Below are positions 23,402 to 35,288 of a stretch of DNA of 64,000 nt, piece by piece. A program made the position numbers and the translations under genes. How positions within the stretch are numbered: position 1 is the first letter of the stretch; every line of letters begins with the position of its first letter. Below the pieces are notes generated by a model that was not told the origin of the DNA, ran no database searches, and saw only the letters and a list, made by a program, of their open reading frames with translations. Source of the stretch: Leucocoprinus leucothites (Eukaryota; Basidiomycota; Agaricomycetes; Agaricales; Agaricaceae); contig JAACJO010000001.1 in the NCBI GenBank assembly GCA_013368445.1, forward strand, positions 3,534,001 to 3,598,000. Reading direction: 5' to 3'.

Positions 23402-25634
23402 ATGGAGAGCTCGTCAAAGACTTCAAGAACCCCTTCCCCCATATCATCAGATGATACTACAGGTGTGGAATATACGTTTAATGCCATCTGTTGTATTGAA
23501 TAACATACCGAAACCACAGTTCAGGCTCGTATTCCTCTATCTAATGTCAATTCCTGCGACCTCGAAAACGGGTCACGACAATTGAAACTCGTCGAAAGCA
23601 GTACAAGTCCACCTCCAAGCGAGAAATCCGAGTCCTTTTTGGTCACTTGGGATGGGCCCGACGATCCAGATAACCCCCGTAACTGGACTAATCGTCGACG
23701 CTGGACAGTCACCCTAGTTGTCAGCCTCTTCACTTTCATAAGGTACATAGGCTCCAACTGTCCATGACTTCCGGCATGCCTTACAATTATCATCAGCCCC
23801 GTAGGATCATCGATATCTTCTCCTGCTTTACCTCAGATATCCCGTGATTTAAACATACCTCCCGGTTCTGTCCTGGAGAATATGACTCTCTCTATCTTCG
23901 TTTTAGCTTATGCTCTTGGAGTGAGTATGATTGACCCATGCGGGCGTTCCAGTAAGCTAACAAAATATAGCCTCTCATATGGGGTCCTCTTTCAGAGCTA
24001 TTTGGACGACTGGTCATCCTTCAAGTATCCAATATTTGGTTCCTCGGTAAGTGACCCAATAGCCAGTCCTCATGCAAACTAAACTTGGCGTTTTAGTCTT
24101 CAACACACTTTGTCCTATTTCTAAAACTCCAACACAATTGTTAGTTTTCCGTTTTCTAGCTGGATTCGGAGGTGCTGCTCCTCAGTCCCTCGGAGGAGGT
24201 GTTGTTGGCGACCTCTGGTCACCAGAAGAGCGTGGTATGGCGATGAGTGTATATTCTCTGGCGCCACTTGTCGGACCCTCCACAGGGCCTTTGGTTGGTG
24301 GCTGGATAGCAGAACGTGTTCCGTGGAAATGGGTTTTTTGGAGCGTGAGCATCGCAGATGCCCTTCTGCAGATCGCAGGTTTTGTAGGTACAATACTTCC
24401 CCACACCAAGCCATGATTCTCATAGTACAGGCTAGATATTTATTCGTGAAACTTATGCTCCCGAGCTTCTGAAACGAAAGGCCAAAAAGATGCGCACAAG
24501 AACAGGAGAAGACAAGTATAGGTCCCCTTTCGAACGTCCAGACAGGCATTGGACTGCTGTAATGGCTCGCGGGATGGTTAAACCAGTGGTTTTCCTTTTC
24601 ACGGAACCAATTGTTCAAGTATTTGCTTTGTATATGGCCGTTCTATATGGTGTGCTCTACTTGACTATGACCAGTACGTGGTGTTCATCTGACAGCGTTT
24701 CAAGCATCCTTAATACCACTCCAAAGGTTTCGTCAAGGTATACACGGACCAATACGGAGAAACCACGGGACTTGCTGGGGTGCATTACCTTGCCGTAGCC
24801 CTCGGATCCACAGGTGAATGACGACATGCTTCCGATCTGCTTGCACTTGTTAGCTCACAGAGATAATTTAGTTGGTGGTCAGATTGGGGCTAGGGCACTC
24901 AATATCATTTACAGGAAGCTTAAAGCGCGTAATGGCGGCGTGGGTACACCAGAAATGAGGTACGATTGTACCTTTCAATGGCCATGCATGGGCACCATCT
25001 AAAATGCTAATAGGCTACCCTTATTGATGGTCTCTGCAACGACACTTCCGATTGGTTTGGTTATCTACGGGTGGACTGCGAATGCTCGACTCTTCTGGTT
25101 CCTTCCTGGTGAGATAACATTGATATATCAGGTGAAGCTTGATAGCTTATTCGTTCTCTGTTGTCTAGACCTTGGCGTATTCATTTATTCTATCGGAATC
25201 GGTGGGACCTAATTATAGTATGGGCAACGGGGTTTTACTCATGACCAATACGACCAGGTGGAAACTGGACGTGCATTCAGACATACCTTGTGTGTAACAT
25301 CATCAGGTGTCTTTGAGGCCCCTAGGCTTATAAACGAGATTATAGGTCGACAATTATGCACTTTACGCTGCCAGCGCAATTGCTGGGGTTTCCTCGTTCC
25401 GTTCCTTTGCAGGGTTTGGCTTCCCACTGTTTGCGGACAAGATGTATGCACAGCTTGGAGATGGTGGGTCACTGACGTATTCTCCTTCTTTCTATCTGAC
25501 GTTCGTTAGGCTGGGGCAATTCAATCCTGGCCCTTATCTGCCTAGTCATAGGGTGTCCGTCACCTTTCATCTTTTACCGATATGGACCTAGATTACGCGC
25601 ATGGAGCAACGCTGCATCTGTCGAACAATCTTAG
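23402..25634 (+). CDS. MFS exporter, DHA1 (12-helix drug:H+ antiporter) type
   Basis: Many short exons join in frame from ATG at 23402 (ESSSKTSRTPSPISS) to TAG at 25632-25634. The N-terminal cytosolic tail carries SFLVTWDGPDDPDNPRNWT, the typical DHA1 entry motif. Then come LVVSLFTFI, SPVGSSISSPALPQISRDL, LWGPLSEL-like loop A sequence, FRFLAGFGGAAPQSLGGGVVGDLW, RGMAMSVYSLAPLVGPSTGPLVGG (motif C of antiporters) and WRWVFW-like WKWVFW. The second half gives FVKVYTDQYGETTGLAGVHYLAVALG, TANARLFWFLPD, IQTYLVDNYALYAASAIAGVSSFRSFAGFGFPLF and WGNSILALICLV. These read correctly only when introns at about 24676, 24812, 25108, 25200, 25293 and 25462 are removed, so the gene is intact. Likely exports toxic compounds or polyamines at the plasma membrane. 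Confidence 0.87.
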
Positions 25635-28600
25635 GTCTAGTAAACGCAACGTGCGAGCACATGGAAGGTGTTTGTGGGTACTTCATTTCTATTTCAGCTA
25701 CGTGATTGTCGCTATCTTTAATAGCTGCCATTACCATGGACTAGGCTCGATCATGGTTCTCGTAGAACACAAGCTTTCGGGTCAATTCTCTTCGACCCAG
25801 TACCGCATCGCTGGGCCATATGTACAAGCCAAGAGTTTGGGCAAAGCTGATTGTGATAATGGATACTTCGCTGTATAGTCTAAATTGTGCCTGTTGCATC
25901 GTTTCGAAAATGCTGTCATTACAGGCGTTCTTCTTTTTAGTGATCTTCTCATGGTCTATTTGAATCGCTTCATCCTACTCAGCGATTACCACATCGACTC
26001 GTGGTATTACCACTAAAAATTCATCATGACTGAATAATTCCACAGATTTTTTTACGCTTCGCAGTGATGGCCTTTCCGGCTCCCAGCTATCTTTGCTCCG
26101 TTGGTGTTGGGTCCTAGCCACTGTTACGGGGTTTCGAAATCGATGTCTGAGATCTCGATACCAGATTTCAGGGTGTCTGCCAAACCAAGAGACTCAGGAC
26201 GCGTCTCCTGAGTATGCTTACTCTTCGCAGTCAGTTTAAAGACAGTGTAAGTATGAATGTGATAAGTGCACTCTTTACAAAGTTGAGATCTTATTTAGCA
26301 AAACACTAGGAGGTTTGTTGTTCATTTGCCTGCATGAGATACATCTTCGGGAAAATCCTGCCCTAGCATCCTGCATTCCCCGTAGCTGTACTGCGAATTT
26401 ACTAAGCCGTCTCACTCTATAACTAGAATTTCTACATTTTAAGAGCTAGCACACGGTTTTGCAAAGCCAGTCGGATGGCCCGCCTGTCCGGCAGTAGCGT
26501 ACTAAAATTTCGTTCCTCTTCTCAAGAAAGATCATGATATCCTTTAAATTTTTGAACTGACAGATATGAGAACGTGACCCACATTTCAGTATATCAATGG
26601 TGACTGGCTCGTGAGTCCACCAAGCAGCTCTAGTTAAGACATGGGAACCGAAACATTGAATCAAGTCTGCCTTATTTTTGGTTTTGTCATGACGTGTTGA
26701 TCTTGCCCATTGATGTGAACGATTCTTACAATTCTGGTAGTGCAGGAATACTCGGCACCTTTATCTTGCAAAGACGGAATAGGTGGAATTCCGTCGTGGT
26801 ACGGTAATACGGCGAGATGACCCGACTTTACTTTCATTCTCGCTGCCACTAATAATTATCTCAAGATTGTCCAAGCTGATTGTCTCTGGGCTAGATGACG
26901 CTCAGAAAAACTGAGTGGGAGCATATTGAGATAAAGATAACGTCCCTCTTGATAACAAAGGTATTCATGGAAATTCCAAGGCCTTGCCAAGGAGTAAGTA
27001 TCTTTCATACCTTTTCAGTGCCTGAATGTGAACCTGGGATCAGCACGGCGGTCCGTGAAAACAACTATGTTGTTTCACATGCTATGTCACCGGCACTTTC
27101 GACCCTTTTTCCACCACGGAGTGCCCTTTCTGGGAGGTCCCCACGCCATGTTGTCCTCCTCTAGCATTTCTGCCTGTTAGTTGATATTGAGCAAGGCCAC
27201 GGTTTATTTTGTTGCATTTCGAAAGAGCTGCTTACTGTAAAGGGGACCGGTTCTATTGACGATGCCTTCGCTGTTGTAGTGGTATATCCGCTATCAGTGG
27301 AAACGATTGAAGTCTAAGAAATCATTAGAGACTTAGTTGTATGAGAAAGCAAAGATAGACTTCGGTGACTCGTACCAGATCGCTGGGCCTGACTGGGAGC
27401 TTGACCTGGGTTTCGTACCTTGGCACTGTCACGGTGATCTTGGTACCTGTCGCCTTGGCCATTTCTACTGTCAACATAGAACACCACTTAGAGCTCGTGG
27501 AAGAGCCAAGAGATATCGTATATTATCCCTACCTGGATGATTCCTCGAGGAAGGGGTAAGGTTCTTGGCAAGGAGCGACGAAACAGCCTGCTCGCCCGCG
27601 TGTCCAAAAACATTCTTATGCTTTATAGTGCAGCCGGGGGCGGCAGGAACCGCACACGCCACCACGGAGATCACCTTGAGCAATGGGGAGCCCGGGCATG
27701 ATGAGTATGAGGCTTAAGATCTTTAAGCCTCCGGAACCAGGCTGGCAGCCCAAGCGCTCGCACTGCTATATGGGAGTCACTCCATGACATTCCTTGAGAT
27801 ACACAGAAGCGGCGGTCTCTCCCGCTTATAGCCGAGCGCCGGCTACGTCTCAACCGTGACTCTCGGTGGAACGAACTCGACTGAAAGGAGAGAACAGAAG
27901 GGAAGTCAAGCGAATTGACATGGCTAGTCTCCAGAGTATCTTCGCAAGCTGTGCAGAAGTAAGGCGACTGAGTCAACGAAAGACCCGGTAACTATTCACT
28001 GTCTTTCATACCTCGGGCAAAGACATCAGCTGGCTATGAATATTCACACCTGGCAAAACGTGCCTGGACGGTCAAACGGAGTTTGATTATCTGGGTCCAC
28101 TTAAGTGTTGGTCTTCCAAGCCTGTCTTTTTGACTAAGTAGATAAATACCTATAGTTTTATATATCAGGTACGTGCCTGTAATCCGTCTATTTCCAGGTC
28201 TCGCATGGTTGGACCCACCGAATTTCCTTTCATTGTCCTTTAATTCTCCCATAACTGGCATTCGAGAATCGTAGATGGACTCCTCTTTCAAGCATCAAGT
28301 GTTCAGGAAATGGCAGCACTCAAGTATTTGTATGGATTGACGAAATTCACGATGATGCTATAAACTTCATGGAGTCTTCCTGTCGCACTCTGAAGCTCTG
28401 AATTTCCTACGTATCGAAGGAGGGAAGAACCGAAGGCAATAGCTCCCTGCTGTGACCTAGTATCGGCATGGTGTATTCCTTTGGCATACACCAGACAATT
28501 GACCCAATATATTTCAACGCTGCTCCCAGTCCTTGCGGCACCTAACGGACCCTATCATCGGCTAACTCTCCGAGTTAGTCTACATATTGTTAAGATAAAG

Positions 28601-29699
28601 TCGCTCGTGACTCGATTCCTCCCACTGTATACCACGCAAATGCATATGGGCTTGAAAATGTCATTTTGAATTCTTCTAAACTGGTGAAATGAATGGCTTG
28701 AGAGCATCATCACATGAGGCGTGGGAAATATTTACTGTACTGCTGATAATACTGTAAATATACATAAGCAATTAAATCAATCTATCCCCGATGCTTTGTC
28801 CTTGGAGTTCCTGCTGGCTTCCATTCGGCTTCTGCTTAGCTCAGCTTTCTCTGGCCGCTATGGTTCTGCTACGCAAGTTTCGGCTGGAAGCATGGCTCAC
28901 GACAATCGGCACATGCCCACTCCACGCTTGAAACACTCACACGAACTGGACTCTCTGGTAACCATTGCGATACTTGCTGTGGGGTATCATCTCCCACTCC
29001 AAGAAATACTCGGTAGAATTGTATGCTGAGTAGGAATCGCGTTTTCCATTTTTTAGGACAAGCTCCCCAGAGTCCGCTCCAAAAATTACAATCTCCTGCG
29101 AAAATATGTAAAAATAGCCAACTATATTTATAACGCTGGCATACTTTTACTCCTGTTCAAAGTGCGTACCATCCCTGGTTCTGAAATATGGTGGCTCAAA
29201 TATTGCACTCCACGCTAGAATGTATGCCTAGCTACTACTCCCAGTCCGATGACTGATAGGATGTCCTTGAACAAAACGTTTACATACCAACGTACAAAGC
29301 TGGCAAAAATAGCCGGAGTTCCACTTTTCCAATTGATTCGCTATGACATCAAAAGACGCCTGGTGAAGGGTGGAGTATCACGGAAAACGATGTCAAGCAC
29401 TGAGCTTCATAACTTTCTTTATGTTGCCCAAGTAACGGTACCTCTTCGCCCTCTCACGAATTTCACCTTTCAGTCCCATAATTCTATCCAATTGTACGAT
29501 TGCGAGTGATACAGTCCAATCCCAAATTCGAGGTTATCGACCTTCCCGCTTGCCGCACCTTCTGCATTCACAGTCGCGTATATCAGCGTCTCTCACCATG
29601 CCACCAAGCCTACGGTACTTCATGGGCGTGGGCGCGAAATCGCAAATGTGTCTCGTGGGCTCGGGCAATTGAGAAGGAGAGGTCACAGAGGAGGTGAGG
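25635..29699. other. 4 kb without a supportable gene
   Basis: Many short frames exist on both strands (for example 26446-26849 minus, 26895-27164 plus, 27337-27559 plus, 27671-27976 minus). None shows a domain, a signal peptide plus introns, or similarity to other parts of the window. No terminal repeats were recognised. It may be decayed mobile or gene sequence. The last part carries the laccase-like gene promoter. Confidence 0.45.
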
Positions 29700-29707
29700 T
29701 ATTTAAG
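29700..29707 (+). promoter_or_regulatory. TATA-like box of the laccase-like gene
   Basis: TATTTAAG lies 57-64 bp before the ATG at 29764, a normal position for a fungal core promoter element. Confidence 0.5.
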
Positions 29708-29763
29708 CTTGAGTTACTTGGTGTTTACGACCTCAGGCCTCAGCGCTCAGCAGTCGTTGGACC

Positions 29764-32494
29764 ATGAAGCTTACTACCACTTCGTTGATTCTCGCCATTT
29801 TGCAATGTCGCAGCGCTTACTCCGCTGCGGTGAAGCGTGCAACAAAGAGTGTCGAACTCAACATCGTTAATACCGAACTTGCTCCTGATGGGTTCAAGCG
29901 CAGTATGTCTCCAACCTCAAATAATGATATTGTCTCTCCATTCAATCGCTTTCTGTAGGCATGATCACTGCCAACGGACAGTATCCAGGCCCTCTCATTA
30001 CTGCTAACAAAGGCGACACGCTCGAAGTCACGATGAATAATAAGCTGGTAAGCCTACGACGATGGTGTTTTCTGCCATTCGCTGACTCTACTCTATAGAC
30101 GGACCCTACGATGAGGCGCAGCACCAGTTTGGTAAGATAATCTCTTTGTTTGGCAAATCAAAATGATCGCTCAAACGTGGGGAATAATATGTTAGGACTT
30201 CGACGGCATCTTCTTCCAAACCCAGAACGCGTTCATGGAGGGCACACCATTCGTTACTACTTGCCCTATCGCTCCTAATGCTTCTTTTACCTATACCATT
30301 CCTTTGGAAGACCAAACCGGCACCTATTGGTACCACAGGTTTGTCATTTCTGTGTGTCGTGATTGCGAGAACCAGTGTTGATGCTTTTTGACAGTCAATT
30401 GAGCGTCCAATATTCTGATGGCTTACGTGGTCCTCTTATCATCTATGGTGCGTGGTACATTCTTCTTCGATCAATGGGAATCAAATTTGACGCTTGAAAT
30501 AACCCAGATCCCGATGACCCACAACAGGACCTGTATGACGTCGACGACGAGACTACCATCTGGCAAGTCGGTAGGCACCCATGCGGAAAGCTCTCCCCTC
30601 AATCTGGACCTGACATGCTATCTCTTCACAGGTGATTGGTGGCACAATTCCTCTGTATCCCTTCTCGATGGCTACGTCGCTACCGGTATTGTCCCTGTTT
30701 CCGACTCTGGGACTTTCAATGGCAAAGGACGATTCAACGGTGGTCCGGAAGTTCCGTTTGCGGTCTCAAATGTCGAAGCCGGAAAGCGTTACCGGTTCAG
30801 AATTATCAACCAGTCAATGAGGAATGTGTTCACTATTTCTATTGATAGCCATAACATGAGTATGCATTTTTTCCTTGTTGAGAGACTACGGTTAGTTGAC
30901 CTGGAATAGCTATCATCGCGGCCGACGGACAGCCTGTTCAGCCTTTGAATGTTGATCAGATCGAGATATTAGCTGGACAGAGGTACGACGTCGTTGTAAG
31001 TACCAAAAAAACCACCAAGCGTCTAGCAGTATCCTCAACCCCTTCTTTTTGCCTAGGTAACTGCCGACCAACCAGTAGACAACTACTGGATCAATGCCCC
31101 ATTCGTCGGAGGTGACCCTACTCGTAATCTTAACCGTGAGTCTATTGCCTTTCAAGGGCGAAGAACGATGATATCGGAATTTGGAAACTGACTGTGTGTG
31201 CTTCAGAAAATGCGACACTTTCTCGTGCTATCTTGCGATACGCAGGTGCACCTGATGCGGACCCTGAAGGTCCCATGACCACCGGACCCGAGAATCCTAA
31301 TGCTTTGGTTGAAGCTGACTTGAGGGTAAGCACTGTCTAATCAACCGACCCGGTTCGCGTGGTCTAACACCCCTGTTTCCTGTGTGAATAGCCGCTTGTT
31401 AATGCTGGGCCGGTAAGTTTCTGCGACCCGGAGATTGCGATGCGCTGTTCGGGTTTAGAATGGGACATCCGATTTAACTTTTCCCCCTCTGATAGGCTCC
31501 GCCTGCTGATATGAACATTACCCTCAACTTGGTTGTGGTAAGTAACTAACATGTGAGAGCGATGCGTTACTGATATATGGCGTGATTAGACTGCTGGTAA
31601 AGCGCAATGGAACGTCAACAATGTTTCTTATCTCCCACCTACCACTCCGACACTTGTGAAGATTATCGATGGAGCCAACAGCTCTGCTGATTTCAATGCG
31701 ACGGAGAATACGTTCACTCTTCCCCCCAATATTACGGTTGACATTATCTTCCCTCCCAAGTAAGTTTTTTTGGCATATGGTGAAGTGAGGGTCTTGTGCT
31801 CAAATGATATCAAATTACACTATTAGTGATGATGATGAAGCGCATCGTGAGTATTCGTGCCATGAGTTCTTTCTTGAGAAGAACTGACGGGATTTGTGTG
31901 GTTTAAGCTTTCCATTTGCACGGAGTGAGTGTATTATCTTCTTTCGTGCGCAGTAGATCGAATGTCGTTCTGACGATTGGCGTTTGTCCGTAGAACAACT
32001 ACTGGTTGATCAAATCCAACAGCTCGGATGCTGATCTCTCTGCCAACCCAATCCGGCGAGATGTGAGTAGACGATCTTTTTCTCTCGGAAGCTTTCACTG
32101 AATTCCAAACTCGATATAAGGTTACTGGTGTTGGTGCGGCCGGAACAACTGTCCGTTTCCAGACAAACAACCCAGGTGAGCCTATTGCGTTCCCCGAGAT
32201 CACCAGTCATCGTCCCCATCTTGGTGTGAATGTCGACTCATGTGACCTTTTTTGTGTGTGTGACTATTAGGCCCGTGGTTCTTCCACTGCCATATCTTCT
32301 GGCACATGCAGGCAGGACTTGCGACGGTGATGTTGCAGGATATCGCAGACACGGCTGCTCGTGTGAGGCCGAATGCGGACTGGCAAGCCCTTTGCCCTGC
32401 TGTGAGTTTTGAGCTTGTGTGTTTGTTGAGGTGATTTACTGATACTGTTGTTGCCTGTGTGTAGTATGATGCACTTCCTGCGGATTTGCAGTAG
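29764..32494 (+). CDS. Laccase-like multicopper oxidase with lost copper ligands (pseudo-laccase)
   Basis: Secretory signal MKLTTTSLILAILQCRSAYSA, then three cupredoxin domains over more than ten exons; the frame is intact to TAG at 32492. Copper motif L1, normally HWHG, reads DFDG (30196-30207), directly after the intron acceptor. Motif L2 reads WYHSQ instead of WYHSH (CAA at 30396-30398). L3 (HPFHLHG, split by an intron at 31849) and L4 (HCHIFWHMQAGL, near 32291) are complete, so the type-1 copper site is kept while three of eight trinuclear-centre histidines are gone. QYCDG reads QYSDG, and the partner Cys of SCDP reads Met (30817-30819). The other disulfide pair (TTCPIA and ALCPAY) is kept. 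Oxygen reduction as in normal laccases is unlikely; binding, electron transfer or a regulatory role is possible. Splice sites and length are normal, so it is not an obvious decaying pseudogene. Confidence 0.88.
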
Positions 32495-35288
32495 TTGGAT
32501 GGAGAGTGGTTTGATGGACTTATTTGAGAGAATGGTTATATCCTTTTTATAGGGACTGGTGTTAGTGCGGCTGTTGAAACTCGATGATTTAGTTTTGAAT
32601 GTTTTCCTTTGCGTTGAATCGTATCGTAAGATTGTTTAGAAAATCTCGAGAAAGGTTTATTGATTTTGAATTTGTCTTTTATCTCATGGATGGCGTAAGC
32701 GAGAAGAAGCTGGTTGAGCAAGCAAAAAATAGAACCGAGACCGCCAAGAAGAGGAGTAGGACATCATATATCATACCTGTTTGAACGCTTGGCAGTCGAG
32801 GACAAGATACATGCACATTCTCATGATGTCGCACTTCATTTTTTAAACCTCACCGCCAAGGGCTTGGCTGATCGACCTCAAGACTTTCTCTCGATCTCCT
32901 TGCCAAGCTAGAGTGAGAACTTTCACGATCTCCCCGATTCTAATTTTAGATCTCGACTGATGTTGGCCAAGACAGTCATGATTATTATTTTTTCTTTTTA
33001 AACCTTGGAGCCCACCGAGTCCTTCTTCACTAACAATGGGGGACGCTGAGGCTCTGTTGTCTCCTCTCTTCCATTCAATAGCGTCATGATTTACTTAGTC
33101 ATTAATTCGGATCTTTTAGATTACCACATCAGTCACTAACCTCCCGCTCCGTTTCGTTTATTACGACATCCGGGTCGACTCTTTAAACGAAATCCCAGGG
33201 CTTCGTTCGTCGGGGCTGCTCTCAATCGGCTTTTTATTTTCGCGTCAGGCGGAGCCTTTTTGGGTGGTGCTCGATCCTGTTTGTAAGCTACTGTCTCCGC
33301 AAGCTGCGGTCATTCCCTCTCTCCCCCACGGGCGGACCCTTACTGCGCACAGTGAGGTCATTAGGGCCCGTTTATAGTAACGGGCAGTGAGAAGTCAAGT
33401 TCTGCCTCGAAATGACTCAAATCTCCCTCAAATTAATATCAGTGCACTCCACTGCGGAGTGCAAATATGCTAAACCATATAGAGTCAAAAGAGCACACCG
33501 ACTCTCAAGTTCTTTTGTTCAACCACCCTAGGAGTTCTCTGGGTGTTAGCGCGCTCTAAAGTGTGGGGTGAAATGGAAGAGGTTACTATGAGGTAGAGTC
33601 TCTCACTTGCATCTCGAGCTCAATTCTAAGCTTAAAAAATGACTTCGGTGGGCAGTAAGTAGATGTAGTGGAGGTTGTGGCGCTACATATTAACCCGGCA
33701 GTGAATGCACGTTGTTGAGGCAGAAATATCATTGATTAGGTCTCAGCCGAAACCATAATTTAGCTCCGTTTGTAAGTACATATGGCATTACAAAAATGGC
33801 GGTGGGGCTAAGTATATGAGTGGGGACTTTTCCCTCGAGGCTCGAATCAAGCCGGGTTTTGCCTCATCAAAACTCGGTGGAAACTTTTTACCTCGCATCT
33901 TGAAGCCAGACTCCGTTTCGCTCAAAACGTGGCTGTAAACGACTTTTACTGGTGTTCTGATGGAAAAATTACCGGATTGGTACCGGATTGGTTTGCCTGT
34001 ATGTAGCTGACTTAATTTCGGATCATAATGGTCTTCGGAGCGCCGTTCGTCGAGCCGCTCGTGCGTCCGCTAGGCGCTTTCGCCTCCACTTGAATTTCGT
34101 CATTCTTTTCTTGTCTTGCTGCGGGATGAAGTGTAGCTTTAGCTGTATTTGATGCTGTGCATGCATTCATTTTTGTGTCATTCTGTGTTATTTTCTCTTG
34201 GAATTGAGGAGCTGGGGAAGAAAATCTACCCCGTCTACTATTCGCCCATCTGAAGCCGTTTGTATTCTGCTCTTGTGTATTTCATCTCTACTCTTTGGGT
34301 CCCTCGATGCCTGGATTTCCAGGGTTCAAAATGTCCCAGCCAGTAAGGCCGTCGTTCGTCTTTGGCTTTGTAGCCCTCCCCCTGGAGATCTGGGCGGGTG
34401 ATCCGTGTCGTGGTTTGAGGGACCCAAGTAAGCAAAGCTACCGTCGGGACAACGATAATTGGATGGCCCAGGCTAGGGTAGAAACGATAGACCAATATCC
34501 ACTGCATTCGAGGGACAAGCCAGCTAGAAAAGAAGGCTAGTGTTTCAGAGCCTGGATGCGAGTAACAAGAGAATTTGGCAACCATGCCTCGAGACCGCCC
34601 TGCAGTTCTTCCTTGCGATTCCAACACTGCAGCTTCACAAATTCTTCGGTTCAAGACATGTCCGATGCCAATTAACTACCAATGAAGCTAGGACAGGAAG
34701 CTAAAGATCCGTGTGAACGTCGGGAAATCCAGGACTTGGTCATCAAAGTACGGTCTAGGTGGGTATGTACAGTATTTGTGAGGCCAGTGTCCAATGCTAC
34801 AGTATTGAGCATAATGAAGGGGAGGCCTCAGAAAAACAAGATTCACGGAGTTTTCGTTGTTGAATCTTGATTGATTGTGTAGTGTCGAGAGGGGTTGGGT
34901 GCCACTGATAATATGCGAGAAAGTATAAAATGATATTCGAGAGCAAAAACAAGAACGAGAACGCGAACATGATGATGATGGTACGATTCTAAAAGGTTCC
35001 CTGTACTAAAAAATTAGTCTAAGCTGGAAATGATGAATTCGGCACTTTTAGCTACAAATCCATCGCTACATGTTCGATGGTGCATATCATCAAAAATTCC
35101 GAGTTCCCGACTCGGGCCGCGAGAGCTCTGTCATGTTCGTTGTAAACGCACTTGGATCCCGTCATGTTGAGGCGAGGACCCATATCTGTGCAACGTTGGG
35201 CCGCCTCAAGTCCTTGATGGGCGTATTTGCACGTATTTTGATTGATTGATGTCGCTTAGGGCGTCGTGATGGTTGACTACCAATAATA
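32495..35288. other. Intergenic, no gene seen
   Basis: About 2.8 kb between the laccase-like gene and the scaffold gene. The minus frame 34238-34654 (138 codons) shows no domain. An 11-bp inverted pair, TTGGGTCCCTC near 34296 and GAGGGACCCAA near 34418, flanks about 110 bp. A run of ATG/GATG repeats lies near 34970. Nothing more could be supported. Confidence 0.45.

Noticed and set aside
24660..25330. DHA1 transporter as a pseudogene because of several in-frame stops
   Set aside because: Removing GT..AG introns restores every expected helix in frame, including VDNYALYAASAIAG and WGNSILAL.
34238..34654. Minus-strand frame of 138 codons
   Set aside because: No domain, signal peptide or introns; composition not distinct from the surroundings.
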